64,000 bases of DNA from Amphiura filiformis. Lineage: Eukaryota > Echinodermata > Ophiuroidea > Amphilepidida > Amphiuridae. The DNA is taken from NCBI RefSeq assembly GCF_039555335.1, contig NC_092640.1, positions 40,096,295 through 40,160,294 on the forward strand, given 5' to 3'. The notes beneath the pieces were generated by a model. It searched no databases. It worked only from the letters and a program-made list of their open reading frames with translations, and was not told the origin of the DNA. Numbering within the stretch: the first letter of the stretch is position 1; every line of letters starts with the position of its first letter. Shown in pieces: positions 14,201 through 29,200 of this stretch. The translations under genes were made by a program, and so were the position numbers.

Positions 14201-17200
14201 CTGGAGCAGGTAATTTTGTAGTTCATGGATTCCTGCTTCCATTGCCTCTTTATAAATTGGTTTGGAAATGGCACCCCAGAAGGAGTACCTGCGGAAGAGA
14301 TGGCGTAAAGGTCTCTGCTCAGTTGCTGGTTGCATGATCTGGCCAGGACTGGATGCTTTATCTGGTTTTTTAGACTTGATGATAATTGTCTCTAACAAGG
14401 TAGTGGAAAATTGGGTGATATCTGGAGGTTGGTGGCTGGTATTTGGTATACTTAGCATTTCTCCGCAAAAGACTGGCAGAAAACATTGGCCTTGTACGCG
14501 GGTCGGTCAGTATGTAATGAGAGTTGACTTGTAACCCCATATATGGATTATTTTTGTGGCATTTCTCTATGATCACATAAGCACTGCACCGTTGTCTTTC
14601 AAACAGATTTGATCATTATGCACCTCCATAACATCTCCCCTCATAAAGAAAGAAAGTTGGATCTTCAAGACAACTTTCTTGTAAGAGGATCAACTCATCA
14701 CACTAATCCCATGATATCATGTACACACATATAACATTGTTGGATATGCCTTTATCATTTCCTTTCATAAGAATGCAATGAACACTACTATTTTACCTGT
14801 CCCTGCAACAGACCAGAAATGACCCCTAATTGACCTTTGACCCAAATCGGATTTTAAATGCTGTGCATCAGCTAAGGTCAATAAATGTGTGCAAATCCCC
14901 TCTCTGTACTACTTAATTTGTAACAGAAGCAGCATTTTAAAGCTATATCGTAAATGACCGGAAGTGATCCCTTATTGACCTATGACCCCAAATCGGAGAT
15001 TATTCACCAGCTAAGGTCAATGCATGTGCGTAAGTACCAACTCTGTACTACTTAATTTGTGTGAGAAGTAGCATTTTGGTTAATGCATGTGTGCAAGTCC
15101 CAACTCTTGAGCTATGAGATTTGTGGAAGGAGTAGCATTTTAATGCTTTAAGCTGAAATCACGTTTTTGAACCCTGTGACCCTTGCGTGATATTTGACCC
15201 GGAACTGTTCAAATAACATGTTACATCTTGGACAGTTATGCTTGTGACCTAGTTTGGTCAAAATCGGCCTTTACGTGAAGGCGCAGTGGACCTGTTGCCA
15301 AAGAAAGAAGAAGAAAGAAACTGCAGTTGGATTTCAAGACCTAGCCTCCCGGCCAAGCCTTGTTACGACTAGGTAAATACTGATATCATCTAGAAGCTAT
15401 TTCAATAATAACTATATTGCCTTTTCATATGACATTATACTACCTATAGGACGTAAAGAAGAAGATAACTTGTCAGGCGTCAATTCCGGACTGTGTCCAG
15501 CATCTCAGGTAACGTCTTATCCTAATTATATTGCAATATAACGCTACTCGGACTACTTAGCTTCATGACCATTATAAGTGTTTCAGAAAAATATTTATTA
15601 TATAAGGGTATAATGTATTTAATCTGTTTTTTAATTATGTAAATGAAGTTAAAGGTTCATGCTTGATGTTTTAGCAATCCTTTCGAAAGTGGAACGCTTC
15701 TTGTTAATGGTTAGCAAGTGCCCGACTAGCAAGACCCTATTTTTCACGTATAGAACACCACAGATGCAAGAACGTGCTACAAGGTTTTCCTTGGTTGTAG
15801 GGGGGAGGGGATGAGTTGGAATGGAATATCTGGTTTGCCAGGGTCCTATCTCATTAGCTCTCATTGAACAATGGTTACGATATTTAGATCAAGTAGTTAG
15901 CATTACTCGGCTCGGGACTGAAATAAAAACAGTATCGCACTGACTTCAATATGATTATAAGACATTGGCAATATATGTAAATGTTTTCCTTGTTTGTTTA
16001 ATTCGTTTTTTTTATATTTATTAATTGATTTCAACAAAACTTAAATTTCATGATGCATCATTCCAAATATTGTGGTAACTAGAAATATTATTATGAAAAC
16101 AGACTTCCTGGTGCTTCGTCCTTTGCAATGAACTGCAACAACACTCTCCAAAACAACGGAATCAAACAAGGAGATACCATATTGATTGATATCCAATCAA
16201 TCGATCAGAGCACAACTGATAAAGGATGGCGCGAAACTTTCAACTGTGACGTGAAGCCGCATGTTCAGCAGACGCCTATGGGAATGTCAACATTTGCTTG
16301 TTTCCTATATGTTGTGAGTAGTATCTGGATTTTAGGTCGTCCGAAGGAAAAGTCCTTATGGCATCACGAGTTTAATGATTGATTAGTATTTCAAACCTGT
16401 ATACTTGTGTTGTACGATGGCCGCGGGAGCCACATTTTTAGCCATTTAATTAATGTACTTTTTCATATTTGTATATTGATCGTACCAGGCGGAGGGCCAT
16501 TCAACTTTGCGCGCTATTAATAAAGTGTACACAATGAATGCACACAGCGAAAATTCACATTTGCTTGATATGTAGTTTTAAAAGCTTCCAAATTTCTCTC
16601 CACAACTCCTAATAGCTATATATTTTATAAATGCCTGCAGGAAAACTTTTATGTTCACAAAATACCTTGAAAAGAAAATGATATAGGCACATAAACATTC
16701 ATTTTGTCATGAATAGAGGCCATCAGCCTTTCGCCATCTTGTGGGTACAAATGATATGCGCGTTTATGTGTCAGACACTACGCGCAGGGCGTAGCTTGCC
16801 ATGAAGCTGTTATCACGCATCGACACGGTGATTTTGCTGTTCACGCATGGAAATCGAACGACCATCGCAGCGTGTACCCACAAGATGGCGGCATATGACG
16901 TCACGTTGACGGCCTCTATTTTGGTTGGTTAAGACAAAAACCTGTCGAGATGAAAAGGGTATTTTACAACACGAAAAAAATACCAACAAACGGGAAGCCA
17001 TGCGACAACAATAAATGAGAATGTTCGCTCGAGCCAGTGTCTAACTGCGCGCGAGTATTGCACTGAACGCAGTTGAACGGCGCGCTATATGTTGCAACAA
17101 AATCACGTGCGTTTACTCGTTTATATTGTCACGTCACGCGGTATTGTTTATAAAGGTGTTTACCTAATTTTGGTCGATGGGCCGAATCTGCAATCCCGCG

Positions 17201-20200
17201 CGAAAAGCTTGGGACAGTTTGTTTATTTTACGCATACCCGCTCCCCTTATTCAATGTTGAATGCTAAAAAAAAGTAAAAAGTGGTTGCGCCCAATGTCTG
17301 CTCCAACATTGTTTCCAGGGGAGGGGAGGGGGAGTAAGCAAGTACATAACGTGAGCTATGAAACGTATCATGCATTTTCAGCCTTATGTTCAATTCACAG
17401 GAATTTGATCTATAAAACATCATCTGTCCCAACGATTTTCTCACAAGATTGTGGGTAACATTTCTTAAACCATTAAACCTTTGAATTTTAATGCCACGAT
17501 TTTTACATTCATTTTATTAAACAATCAGATGTTTGAGAGGCTTGATACAAGCTGTCTTCGATTGATTCGTGAACTCACTAACTGGCCTCCGCTGTTAGTA
17601 GCCCTCAAGAAACTTGCAGATAAACGCACCATAATATTTTGCGAGCAGGTAAGTGATCCCCAGTAATTATCAAACATTAATTAAAACAATGTTAATTGAA
17701 TTGAGTGAATTGTACCGATGGAGCTCTACACCAGCATGTGTCATAGAGAGCTCTGTATGTGTACTATTATTAAGGTGTGACTGTCGGTTTGTAAACTGCC
17801 GGGTGTAACTTCTGTTGACTGTTGCGGGGAAAACTTTGGCTTGTGGAACCAGAAAGAAGGAGAAGATGACATGTTTTTAATCCATTTCGTAACAACTTGC
17901 ATCTTGTGTCATCCGATATGGCCTCTTTGTGTAGATAAAACGTTATTTTCTGTTCAGTTGGTAAATGATTTAGCAATAGTACCTTATAATGCTCTTAATC
18001 TTTAAGCAAAAACAGAAAAGGTTTGTCTTTAAAACATTTTGCAATAAAGCTATGTGCTATGCTTATTTGTATGTATGTGTGTTTTTATGTGTGTGTGTGT
18101 GTTTTTAGCCCACCTTTTTCTTGTTGTTTTTTGCTTTGTTTTTTTTAAAAAAAAAAAAAAGAGAAAAAAACAAAACTGCTAAAAATGCCCATCGCATTGG
18201 GATATCCGCTACGATGGCCTTTTACATACTAATATGCATGTTTGGGTTTGAGGGACAAAGCTTCCCCTTACACATGCATACCTAGTGTTTTGCTTATACA
18301 GTGCTGATATTTCATACAGGTTGCAATTGTTGAAGGACTCTACTTCTTGTTCAGAAGGATTCTCCCATCCAGTAAGTTTTACCATTACTGTTGTTAAGGT
18401 ACCTTTTCTATTGTTTCAATCTCACGTAAATTTATTTTGAAAATATCTATTTAATTAACCAAACAATTCAAAGCTGTAGGGTTGAGGCACATCGTCAAAA
18501 AGACAATTTCCCCATGCACGAATTGGAGATGTTGGGTCTTTGAGAGCTGACGGTGTCCGGTAAAAGGCGCTGCTAATAAAATGGTCAAAGTAAAGGATCT
18601 TTCTTGGTTATCTGATTGAAAGTTGCCTGGAAAACCAGAAATGAGAGGAATGAGCAATTTAGTGGTCGTGTATTTAAAGAGGTTTGTGCTTTTTCCCCCT
18701 GGAGGAACATATCCATATAGATGCTTCATTTCCCCAAACCGAAAGAGAGACAATAGTAGAAATTCACCAGGAAAATAGGAGCCATTTACAAGATGTATAC
18801 AGCACTCACAACCAAGGGATAGCCTTAAATTGATTAAATGTCAATAGAATCGTGTTACAGGGGGTTCATAATTTCCAAAATGTGGACCCCCCCAAACAAA
18901 ATCTACCAACTTACTTACATGCTACTTATTATTTTGAACATGCTGTAGTTAACATGCAAAAAATGGTCCATTTGTAATTTGTACCATTGTACCATTAAAA
19001 GTGAGCCTATTTGGTTACTGGTTACTAGCCTGAATATGACAGTTTCAATGTTCCTGCATTTTTCTAAGAAAGGTTTGTTAATTTTCAAACAGATGAAGTG
19101 CAAGATAACAAAGTGTTTGAACATTCGGCTCTTTGCTGGGCATACCTGCTCAAAGAAAAGGTAAGATAATTAATATATCTATGGTGATAAAAATGTCGAA
19201 ATAGAGCCCAGAGCTATCGCCTCAATCAGGGCGTAGCCAGCTTTCTTGGTCAGGAGAGGCAAAACAAATTTTTGGGGCACATGTCATACATACAAGTAGT
19301 AAGTATGCCTTTAGAGACATCTACTTCCGGTTCCAGGTTACGAGGTCAAATGTCAACCGGAAGTGGTCAAAGGTCAACCGGAAATAACGCCATTTTGAAA
19401 GGTCAACCGGAAATGCCGCCATTTTGAATCGAGAAAAAAAAAAAAAATTCCAAAAATAATTCCACAAAATAAATTTCAAAAAAAAAAAAAAAAAAAAAAA
19501 AATTTCAAAAAAGAAATTTCCCCAAAAAAAAATTTCAAAAAAATTGTTTAGCCAACGTTATTTTTACTGCTTTGACGTAACTGGAAGTAGATGTCTCTAA
19601 AGGCATACTTACTACCCATACATATACCGGTTTTGTGAAAATATTTGTATTTTACACTATTTTCGCCCATGATTTGGATGAAAAGGGTTTTATTGTGACA
19701 ATGTGCGTGAGTAGCGTGCAATTTTTTTGTCACAGGGGCACCTTTTTCTTTATTTTTTCTACGCTACTGGCCTCAATGTGTTGAACACTTTAGCATATCA
19801 TTTAGAAATGGTACATGGCGAAATAGTTTCGGACATCTGATCTGTTACAAAAGAAAACGCTTTATATTATCGAATATCAAATTACATGTACATGTGCAAT
19901 TAGTGTTTTATTTTGATATACAGGGTGTATCAAAATTAAGTATACAGTTTGAAAAATGCCGCTAGATTAAAAAGTATGAGGTCTGTGGTCAACATTCTCT
20001 AGTTGATAACTTAATCAACATCTTGTCCTCCTATGGCTGAAAAATCACTGGCCTGTGATCAATGATAAGGATTTGGTGGCTACTTTTGTGAACCGAGTAC
20101 AAAAAGCAGTTGCGCGAAGTCAATTAAAATCAAAACAACATACAAATCACAAAAAAGTCTCACCACTTTCTTTACTGTTTACAGTTATTGACAGTTTTAG

Positions 20201-23200
20201 TCTTAGTCTTCCACATGCCCACAATTCTTCTGTATGCAGATTTCAGCTCTTCTCAACATGATGTTAACACCACGTCTAATGAGAAGTCTGTCCTGCCTGA
20301 GAATGTCAACTTGTGCAATTATGGCGCCCGGGAATTTTGAATATCGCGTGTTGAGAGACGGATGTTTTTATTCGTTTTTATGGTCACTCTGATTTTGTTT
20401 TAAATAAAACCACGTGATTCGTGCTTGATAATTATTGTTCTTACATAATGTTATGATTGCCGGAGACTCCCTTTAACCCCACTTCTGGCCGCCATTGTAC
20501 TTTTTTTTCGTGTATTTTTATATATAACTTTATTTTTTGCTTCTTGTTTGATGTTGAGAATGTAGAAATATTTTTAAAGAAAAACAAATATCCCAGCAAA
20601 CACTAAAAATTTGGCGTCATTGACCGTGAAAAAGTAACTTTCTGGGCAAAAATTTGCCAAAAACTGCAATTTTGCAGTTAATGGCTACAAAAATGTAAAA
20701 GTTGTTCAAAATGCGAGCAAAGCGCGCAAAAATGTGCAGATTTGGTGTAAAGCTGATGAAAACAGAGGGTCATTTGGTGGCATATTTGAAGAAAAAAAAA
20801 TGGGTCATTGGGTGTAAGCTGATGAAAAAGGGGATCATTGGGTGGCAGATTTGCCTCAAAAAAGGGGTCTATTGACAGGCACATGACGCGAACCAATATG
20901 AGACGAATTATTAAATCAAGATGGCCTTAACACTCTGAATATATAATAGCCTATATAGATCATCGATTGATATTTGAATCCGCGGAAAGGCTTGAAATGA
21001 AGGAGTTTCGTAAAATTCTTATATTTCAAGAACGGTATGGTCAATTGTCAAAATTCAAAAAGTATGTGATGCTGATTAATTCCTTAACCACACCAAATAT
21101 TTACCTATATTTAGTTGTGGCGTTAAAATACCCAAACAATTGAGTTTCTGACGATACAGGGACACTCTGTATTTTCTGTTGTGTTCATTACGTTTTGTTA
21201 ATATTTCCATATATTGCAGCCGAAGGAAAGTAATTCTAGCAAAGAATTCAAAGAAATTAGCTTTAACTGCTCCCACTGCTACACACGTTTGTTCTTACCT
21301 GTTATCGTGCCAGGGCTGCAACCTGAAGAGGTTATGTGCGTCCATGACTTTGAGATGAATGACTCAGTTGGTGAGTTGATAGGTTTTTTTTAAATAATAA
21401 CTTTTGAGTCAGACGAAAAACAAGTGGATTTTAAATGATTTTTTTTTTCAAAATAAAGGTAGATTTTCACCATAAGACTTCACTACCTGCAAAAAACAAT
21501 GTATTGCGCCTAAAAGCTCTTGGCGTTGATCGGTCCTTTAAAACAAAATTGCTACAGACGATATTAAAAAACGCAAAATACTTAAGAAAACAATGATGAT
21601 CTGTGCATTACGAATTAAAATCAGTAAAAACCTGCGAATTTTTACCAAATATATGAAATTAAAAAAAAAAAATTCAAAAAAAAAATAGAAAACAAACCAT
21701 AGATTTTCCGATATTAATATTTGGAAAAGACAATACAACTTATTTTGTTCAATATTTTGTACGTTTATACGTACTGATTTATTTTGAAATAAATGTGTTT
21801 ATGAGAACAGAGCGGTGATTTCATTTAGTATTAAATACTTAGTATTGTCGTTTGAAAACAAATTATTAACCAGCTGCCTGGTTATTTTCAATCAGTGCAA
21901 TTATTCTATTAAAGCCACAGTGTATAATCTTTTAAAGTGAGTTTGGCCCGGGATTTCGGCATGCTTCAGATGTTTATACATGTTCCAACTTAAAGTAATA
22001 TTATACAATATTATGACATGAAATTGGTTATTTTTTTTCACACCTGCATGATTTGTTGGCATATTTGTGTAGTCTTAACTTTTACTTTTTCAAACTGCCT
22101 CACGTTGCGCACACAAAGCTGCATATACCAACCTTAAATGTATTACCATTGAAATCATTATCAGGAATATCTGATAACAACGAAGTCCTCCGATGCTCCG
22201 CTGATTTAGAGATACAGAAACTGCTATTGTGTTACCCACTTGAGGCCAAGTCATGTCTTGTATGGGATATACCAAGTAATGTCACATCACGGTAAGTTGT
22301 TGTGCAGATATCATCACATCCTTGGATAAATGTCAAGAGCAATACTATTGTTATACTCTTCCATGAAGATTTTAAAGGTGGTCAGAAATCATGCTTTGGC
22401 AACATGGCAAGCGTCCTGTCGAGAGAAGATCAAAAACAAATCAGTAACCCTCTCGAGTCATCAGCTACAGCAAATGATCAAGCAGCGAGTTCCCTTTCAA
22501 CATGTTCAAATGGGCAAAAGTGCCGATTATGATATTAATGGTTATGCTGTTGATGATGATAATGGCGATGTTGAAGATGACAGTCATGATGGTGATGATG
22601 ATGAAGAAGATTATAATGGCGATGATGTTGAAGATGATGCTGACAGTGATGGTGATGATCATTTATGTGTTTTGTTGAAATATATGACCAGGTTGAGGAA
22701 CATTCCAAGGAAGAGCTTGGGGGATCTACGACGATTTCAGGGCAAATTCGACAGACTGAAGATAAAGACGCCACTGCAACTAAAAGGCGGGTGCACTTCC
22801 GTACCGCTAGTAACACTCAATGCATTAGGTACGTGGTTTTGAATAGGAAACTTGTTATACGTAGTTTATCTTAATTCTATTCTATGATGTAAAATATGAT
22901 GAAATTCCTTGAAACTACTCTCCATGCGCGTATTGGGGGGGGGGGGGATTTGGGGGCGCCAGCCCCCCGGGGGAAAAGCAGGGGCGGCCAAAATGAAGGG
23001 GCGGCGGAAGAAGAAGGGACGGCAAAAACAGGGGCAGCAAAAACGAAGGGGGCGGCAAAAAGAATTAGTAAATAAAAAAGGGCGGAAAAATTGATCAAGC
23101 ATAGAAAATTTTGCAAAAAATGGTACTATACATCAAAATGTGTTGCTTTTAGGGCGCTAGCGCCTGAAACCCTTTTTTTTTTTTTTTTTTTTTGCTCTTC

Positions 23201-26200
23201 ACTTTTCAAACGACCGAGAAAAAAATTGGGTCAACCTTTTCGGGCTGTTTTGGAAGGGGCGGCAAAATTGAATTTTCTTCACCCCAGGGGCTATTTTAAC
23301 GTGCCTCACTGTCACGTACGTGACGAGATAAAATATTCGTGCAGTGACAATTAACTATCCATGTAGATATGCTTTAATAGTAGACAATGGTAGAGCCTTT
23401 CTTACGGTCACATTCTGGTAAAAATGTCCATTTTTTTAAATTTTTGAAACGCACTCTACTTCATCAACACTTTTATCTCATTGCACGAACGTGACGGTGA
23501 GGCACGTTAAAAAAGCCCCTGCTTCACCCCCGGGCTTGGGGCGGCCACGGTACGCCACTGCTCTCCGATCATGCCCAGGGGCCACGGTAGTGGTAGGGTG
23601 TATGAACAGCCAGGTGTTACTTTGAGCGGAAATGGCTGCAAAGTCTTTGTCATCATCTACATCTGCCCCACGTAATTCAACATATGAAGTTATTGGCCAT
23701 AATATGCACGACCTTGTATTCAGCAAACATGCGAAAACCCATTGTGCTTCCCATTGTTCACTCCTTATGGCTGATCGATTTCAATTGTTTGCAATTCCCC
23801 TGCACATCGATAAAATGCGGAAACCTGAAAGCATGAATATTCAAGTTACGTCCGTGGAACAAAGAGCGACGGACTTATTGGTTGTGTACGGAATAAACGG
23901 ACGAGACCCTCTGAACCTAGCTTTGCTCCAAAGCCGACCTATTTTCCATCCAATAGAAAGAAAAATGAAAAACCATGCCATATCCCTTCTGACACTAGTC
24001 TGAAGACGGCCGTAGGTCCGACCTATTTTCCATCCAATAGAAAGAAAAATGAAAAACCATGCCATATGTCCCCTCTTACACTAGTCTGAAGACGGTATCG
24101 GCTGGCGCCTCGGTGAGTGGACTTTCGCGGTTGGTGGGTGGGGTAGACCAATATCTGTGGGTAGACAGTGATCTTTACTGCATAGTGGTCCTACTTACTT
24201 GTTGGTGACTTATGTAGCTTGCCTATAGTGAAGCTTGCCTTCGGCAAACTCTGTACATGCACTGCTGGGAGTGGTAATATTTTTTTACAAAATGGTCTAA
24301 CCAGGCAGTGATTGGCCTATATACATTTTCGTTACTAATACTACTCACTTGCTTGGGTTTATTTTACTGCGAGGGCTCTGATCAAGAGCTACTCTGAATC
24401 ATGCAACAATTCGGCTACTTCCCATTGAAAACCCAACGTTTAATTTAGCCAAGATTAAGAATGTTTCATGATGCAGTCATGTCTACAGTAGAATTCATCT
24501 CGACCTTTGCAGGACTTAACCCCATTAAAAGCTATTAAACCAAGATAACACTCATTGAAACAGCTCAACTGATTAAATCGGATCTTCTCTGGCTGTGCAC
24601 ATGTGACTGTTTTCATGTGCGATATCGCAATACAGTTTGCGTATTATAGCTTCAGTTGGGTAACCGATTATAAAGGAAACGAAAGGAAACAATGGTATGT
24701 GTACTTTTGTTCACGAAATGAGACAATGGCGTGCTTTTTGTAAACCAGCATTCTTGAAAATGAGCAACATAATGATTGTTGACTTAACACGGTTTGGAAA
24801 TAATTTCTTCATATTTTTGGTATTATCTGTCGTTTACATATCCTTCCTAAAACACAAAAGTACGACCCTCTCCAAACACCTAAATTAGCTAAAAATTTAG
24901 GACATGTTACAAAACTATATTGTCTAGAATTTTAGAAGAGTACTTTTAATATTGGCCGGTTATTTTTCACACAGCGACGTTAACTAGGCAATGTACTATT
25001 ACCTATAACATTAACTAAAACACCAAAGTACGAATATTTCCAAACATCTAAATTAGCTAAAAATTTAGGACATGTTAAAAACTATATTTTCTAGAACTTT
25101 AGAAGAGTACTTTTAATATTGGCCGGTTATTTTTCACACAGCGACGTTAACTAGTCATATCCCCATACTTATAACGTAGGGCTATTTGTAGAGGTCACGC
25201 GTCAATGGGAAAGAGCACTGTGTATTGTGTATAGGAAAACGGACAGTAACTGCAGTATGTAATGAAAGATGGCGGGTTTTTCGTAGTCACAGGAATTTTT
25301 GAAATATGTTTTTTTGTTTCAAATAGGCTTTTAACTTTTATATCCAGAGCGTGGAGTATAATCTTTTTGCACCATAAACATACACTGACCAAAGACAGAA
25401 CAGCCGGTGGGAAATCAACAGCTGAATTGCTGTGTATAAGAAGTGTGAGTTAAATATACACAAAGACCACAGAATGGTAATTCTATTCTTGATTCTGTTG
25501 CTCATAGAATCTTCCTCTCTCAAATAGGATCTACCACCTGTCCTCTTCTCACTGGTTTTCTTATTTTCGTAGCTAATAACTTGGATGTCCTGATTGCTCC
25601 TCTTATCTTCCTCGTGTGTTGGTTCCCATCTTTTTAAGTAGCTTTAAGTCTTCTCTCATTTTATGACATGGTATTCTATTGTTTGTTTGTTTGTTGCTGT
25701 TTTCTGTTGAATCCGGGGTCCCTCAGGGTTCAGTCCTGGTGCCTCTGTTGTTTAATCTCTTTGTTTTGGCCAGATTTTGTTAGTTCACCCCCCCCAATAT
25801 GCTGATGACACACTCCTGTACAGACCCATCCAGGCGGAAGATGACATCAACACTGTTCAAAATAATCTTGACAGTATAGTTAACTGGTGCAATTTTAAGA
25901 AAATGTCTTTAAATCCAGACAAGTGCAAAGGTATGAGATTGTCCAGAATAGTTGGTGTTAATAGATCCACTCCACAGTACACCTTACTTAACAAACCCTT
26001 GGGTGTAGTTCATAGTTATAAATATCTCGGCATTATGATTTCTTCAAATCTGAAATCAGTCACTTCAAGAACCTCGCGGGTTTTGGGATTTATTAGACGG
26101 CTGGTCCGCTGTAATGATCCAGATATTTTGGTCAAATTATATACCACCCTCTGCCGTCCAATTCTTGAATATGGGATCCCAGCCTGGCTTCCACATCAAA

Positions 26201-29200
26201 GTGGACACTTAAAATCCTTGGAAAAAAATACGAGGACGTCTGGCACGTGCCTGTATTCCAGCACCCAGGGGAGAGCGTGAGGTGTACGCCTGGAAAAACT
26301 AGGTCTGATTTCTGTGTGCAATAGATACAATTATCTTGCTATTTCCTTTATTGCCAAGTGTTTTTACTACAAGCATGATATTGATCCTTTGGAATATTAT
26401 TTCCATCAATACTTGTCATAGTAACTCTCTTGAGTTCTCCCATTCTTATGCTAGAACCGATAGTTTTAAATACACTGTCATGTCTTCAATCGTTTACCAG
26501 TTTATTTTGATCAACTTCCTCCATCTCTCAAAGACCAATTCTTGTTAATTTAGTATCTCTAATTTCCTGGACAATCTTAAAAAACATTTCAGTACAATTA
26601 GCTGGAATTCAAAATAGTTTTTAGTTGGGATTGCTTTTTACCTAAAGGTTGTGCTTATTATCAAGCCTCATCTTAGGTTGGAGAATGTAGACATATTCAT
26701 CCTTTGCCCCGTTCCCCTGTGTTGCTTGTCTGTGTTCCTGTGGGAACCAATTTAGGTTTAGCTACTTTGAAAGTGACTTGTCACTATCTGGCTATCCCTG
26801 CCAGGGGTTCTTTTGTCCTTTGTTTTTATTCCTGGTTAAGGCATGCCATCTCTCTATTTTCTCCAACATGGTTCAATTTCAATGTCTTGCTTTATGACCT
26901 TCCATGGTTTACATTTTATATCTTTGCAATTGCATGTGTAATTTATATATTTGTGTGTAATATTAAAATTGTGCAATATTTTATATGTATGTGTTTTTTA
27001 CTGGAAAATAAAATAAAATGATATGATATGATATGATAAAACCATGTCATTAACTGGGGGGAGCTGAATTAAGCTACTTTGAGGCCCACTTTAAGGTTAG
27101 TATACCAAGTTCCCATGTTTTCTTTTTAACTATATTATAGGCCTACCTGTTGTCTTCTCTGATTTGTGCAAATCTGCTGCGGCCGCCTATCCTCTGCGTC
27201 TTTATGATCCTGTTACCAAGACTACAGAAACTGAAGATGCGGATACCCTCGCTGAAAGGTGACAAAACAAAAACAAAACATTGACAACAAGTGCATTCGT
27301 CAAGATAACCGCACTTGACCGTGGAGTAATTGCATTTAGCTCTCAAGCCTAACGGCTCTCGAGCTAAATGCAGATTGCAATAACTATAAAATACGGTCTC
27401 GTGCGATTATCTTGACAAATGCACTCTGCTCAGTGAATGATCCTTCTCATAATGGGTCAAGTGCCCTAACGCATACTACGCATAGCAATATGGTTACGTG
27501 TACAAAATTCCCACGATACATGCAGTCACTTGCTTAGAGGATATGCGTACTTGCTTATACCTGTATGTATGTATGTATTTGAATAAATGAATACAAAACC
27601 CACCCAAGTCCATACTTTGGCCAAATTGAGTTAAGCATGGGAAATTGTTGCTATACATTGGCCTGTCATATGTATGAAAGAACAACTCAAATTCATCCTC
27701 TGAGGCTCTGTGTCTATTGAGAATGTTAAAAATAGCATGTATGAAACAACCACCCAAGTCCACGATTTGAGTCTTGTAACACATTGATTGAAATCCAGTA
27801 TGTATAAAAGTCCACTTGTAACACATTCATTGCTGGAGAGTGACTTTTGAAAAAAAAAAATGGGTTTAATCAAGGAAAGTTTGTGGTTTATATTACATGG
27901 CAGAATGCTTATCAACATTATACATACCTGTGTGCTTTATTTTGTATTATCTTACTAGTGGTAATCTCATTCAAACATTGTTGTCTTTGTATATGATTCA
28001 AAAAAACCACCCAAGTCCAAAATTTAAAATGAACCCCACGAAGTCCCTGAAATGCTAATCGTCATACTTAATACAGTTTAACCCACTCATTTGCACGTAA
28101 AACTTACCATATTGACCAGGTAAATATAACTGAAGGAATTAAAATGATACACGTGTTTTTCTCTCAAAATCACTTCCCATGGACTTGGGTGGGTTTTGAA
28201 TTCAGGTATTCATTTGGGAAAAAGTGATATTTTCTCTTTAAATCACACTATTTTTGCAGCAAAAGAATAGAAATAAAAAACAAACCGTCGGCTCCTAAGG
28301 TTGGATATCACTAATTAGGAATAAGGTTCGCTAGTTCTCAGGTTCAATATCACTAATTTTAAATAAGGTTTGCTATCGCTAATTAATTAACATCTCTAAT
28401 TTTAGAACCTTATTTGAATAGCGAACCTTACTATATGTTAGAGTTAGCGAACCTTACTTAAATTATAGAGATAGCTAACCTTTTTGAAATTAGTGATATC
28501 GTGCCTTAGAAGTAAAGAAGCTTATTTGTAAATCGAACCTTAAGATAAGAATATAGGACCATTTTTGCAATTAGTGATAGCGAACCTTATAAAAGGAATA
28601 GCGGTCCTTAGAGATAGTTGGATGTTACCATTTGACCCTCTAAAAATGATATAGGGCCTCAGAGTGATGCGAGAACCTATATCTTACTGGGTCCGCGGAA
28701 GATATCATTTTCATTTTAATAGTATGCATGCATGCACAGCAAAATGTAATTTTCAAAGTGCAAACGAAGGATATTTGAACTTTGAATTGTTTTGATATTT
28801 TTCAGGTCAAAGAAAATATGTGCGATCCAAATGGATGAGGCGCGGATGTGTGTGGTGGGATGTGTGCTGTGCGTACGTGTTTGCCGGCAAACGAGGACAC
28901 ACACACAATTGTTCACCCTAAACTGCTTTACTTCCAACCGAGGATAGTCCGCAGTCTCAAACTGCTGCAAAAGACCTCAAATGCATGCTAAATGCTTTAT
29001 AGCGCTATTTGCCTTAAACCGAGGACCACACGTGTAAAAACTACCGTCAGCAGTTGATGGATAAAATTCCGTTACGTATTATACACATAAAAATCCGCCA
29101 TTTTAGTTCACGGTTAGGTGATGAAAACACGATACACACGTCCTCGGTTAGATAGCAAAACACAATGTCCTCGGTTGGTGTTTGTGTATAATTCGTCGAT

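Noticed and set aside
22665..22874. Alternative frame for exon 12 (VEEHSKEELGGSTT)
   Set aside because: It looks plausible as a linker, but its phases fit neither exon 11 nor exon 13, and continuing it hits a stop in exon 13.
23632..24003. 123-codon + strand frame in intron 12
   Set aside because: Not needed for phase between exons 12 and 13, and its end runs into the 84 bp tandem duplication.
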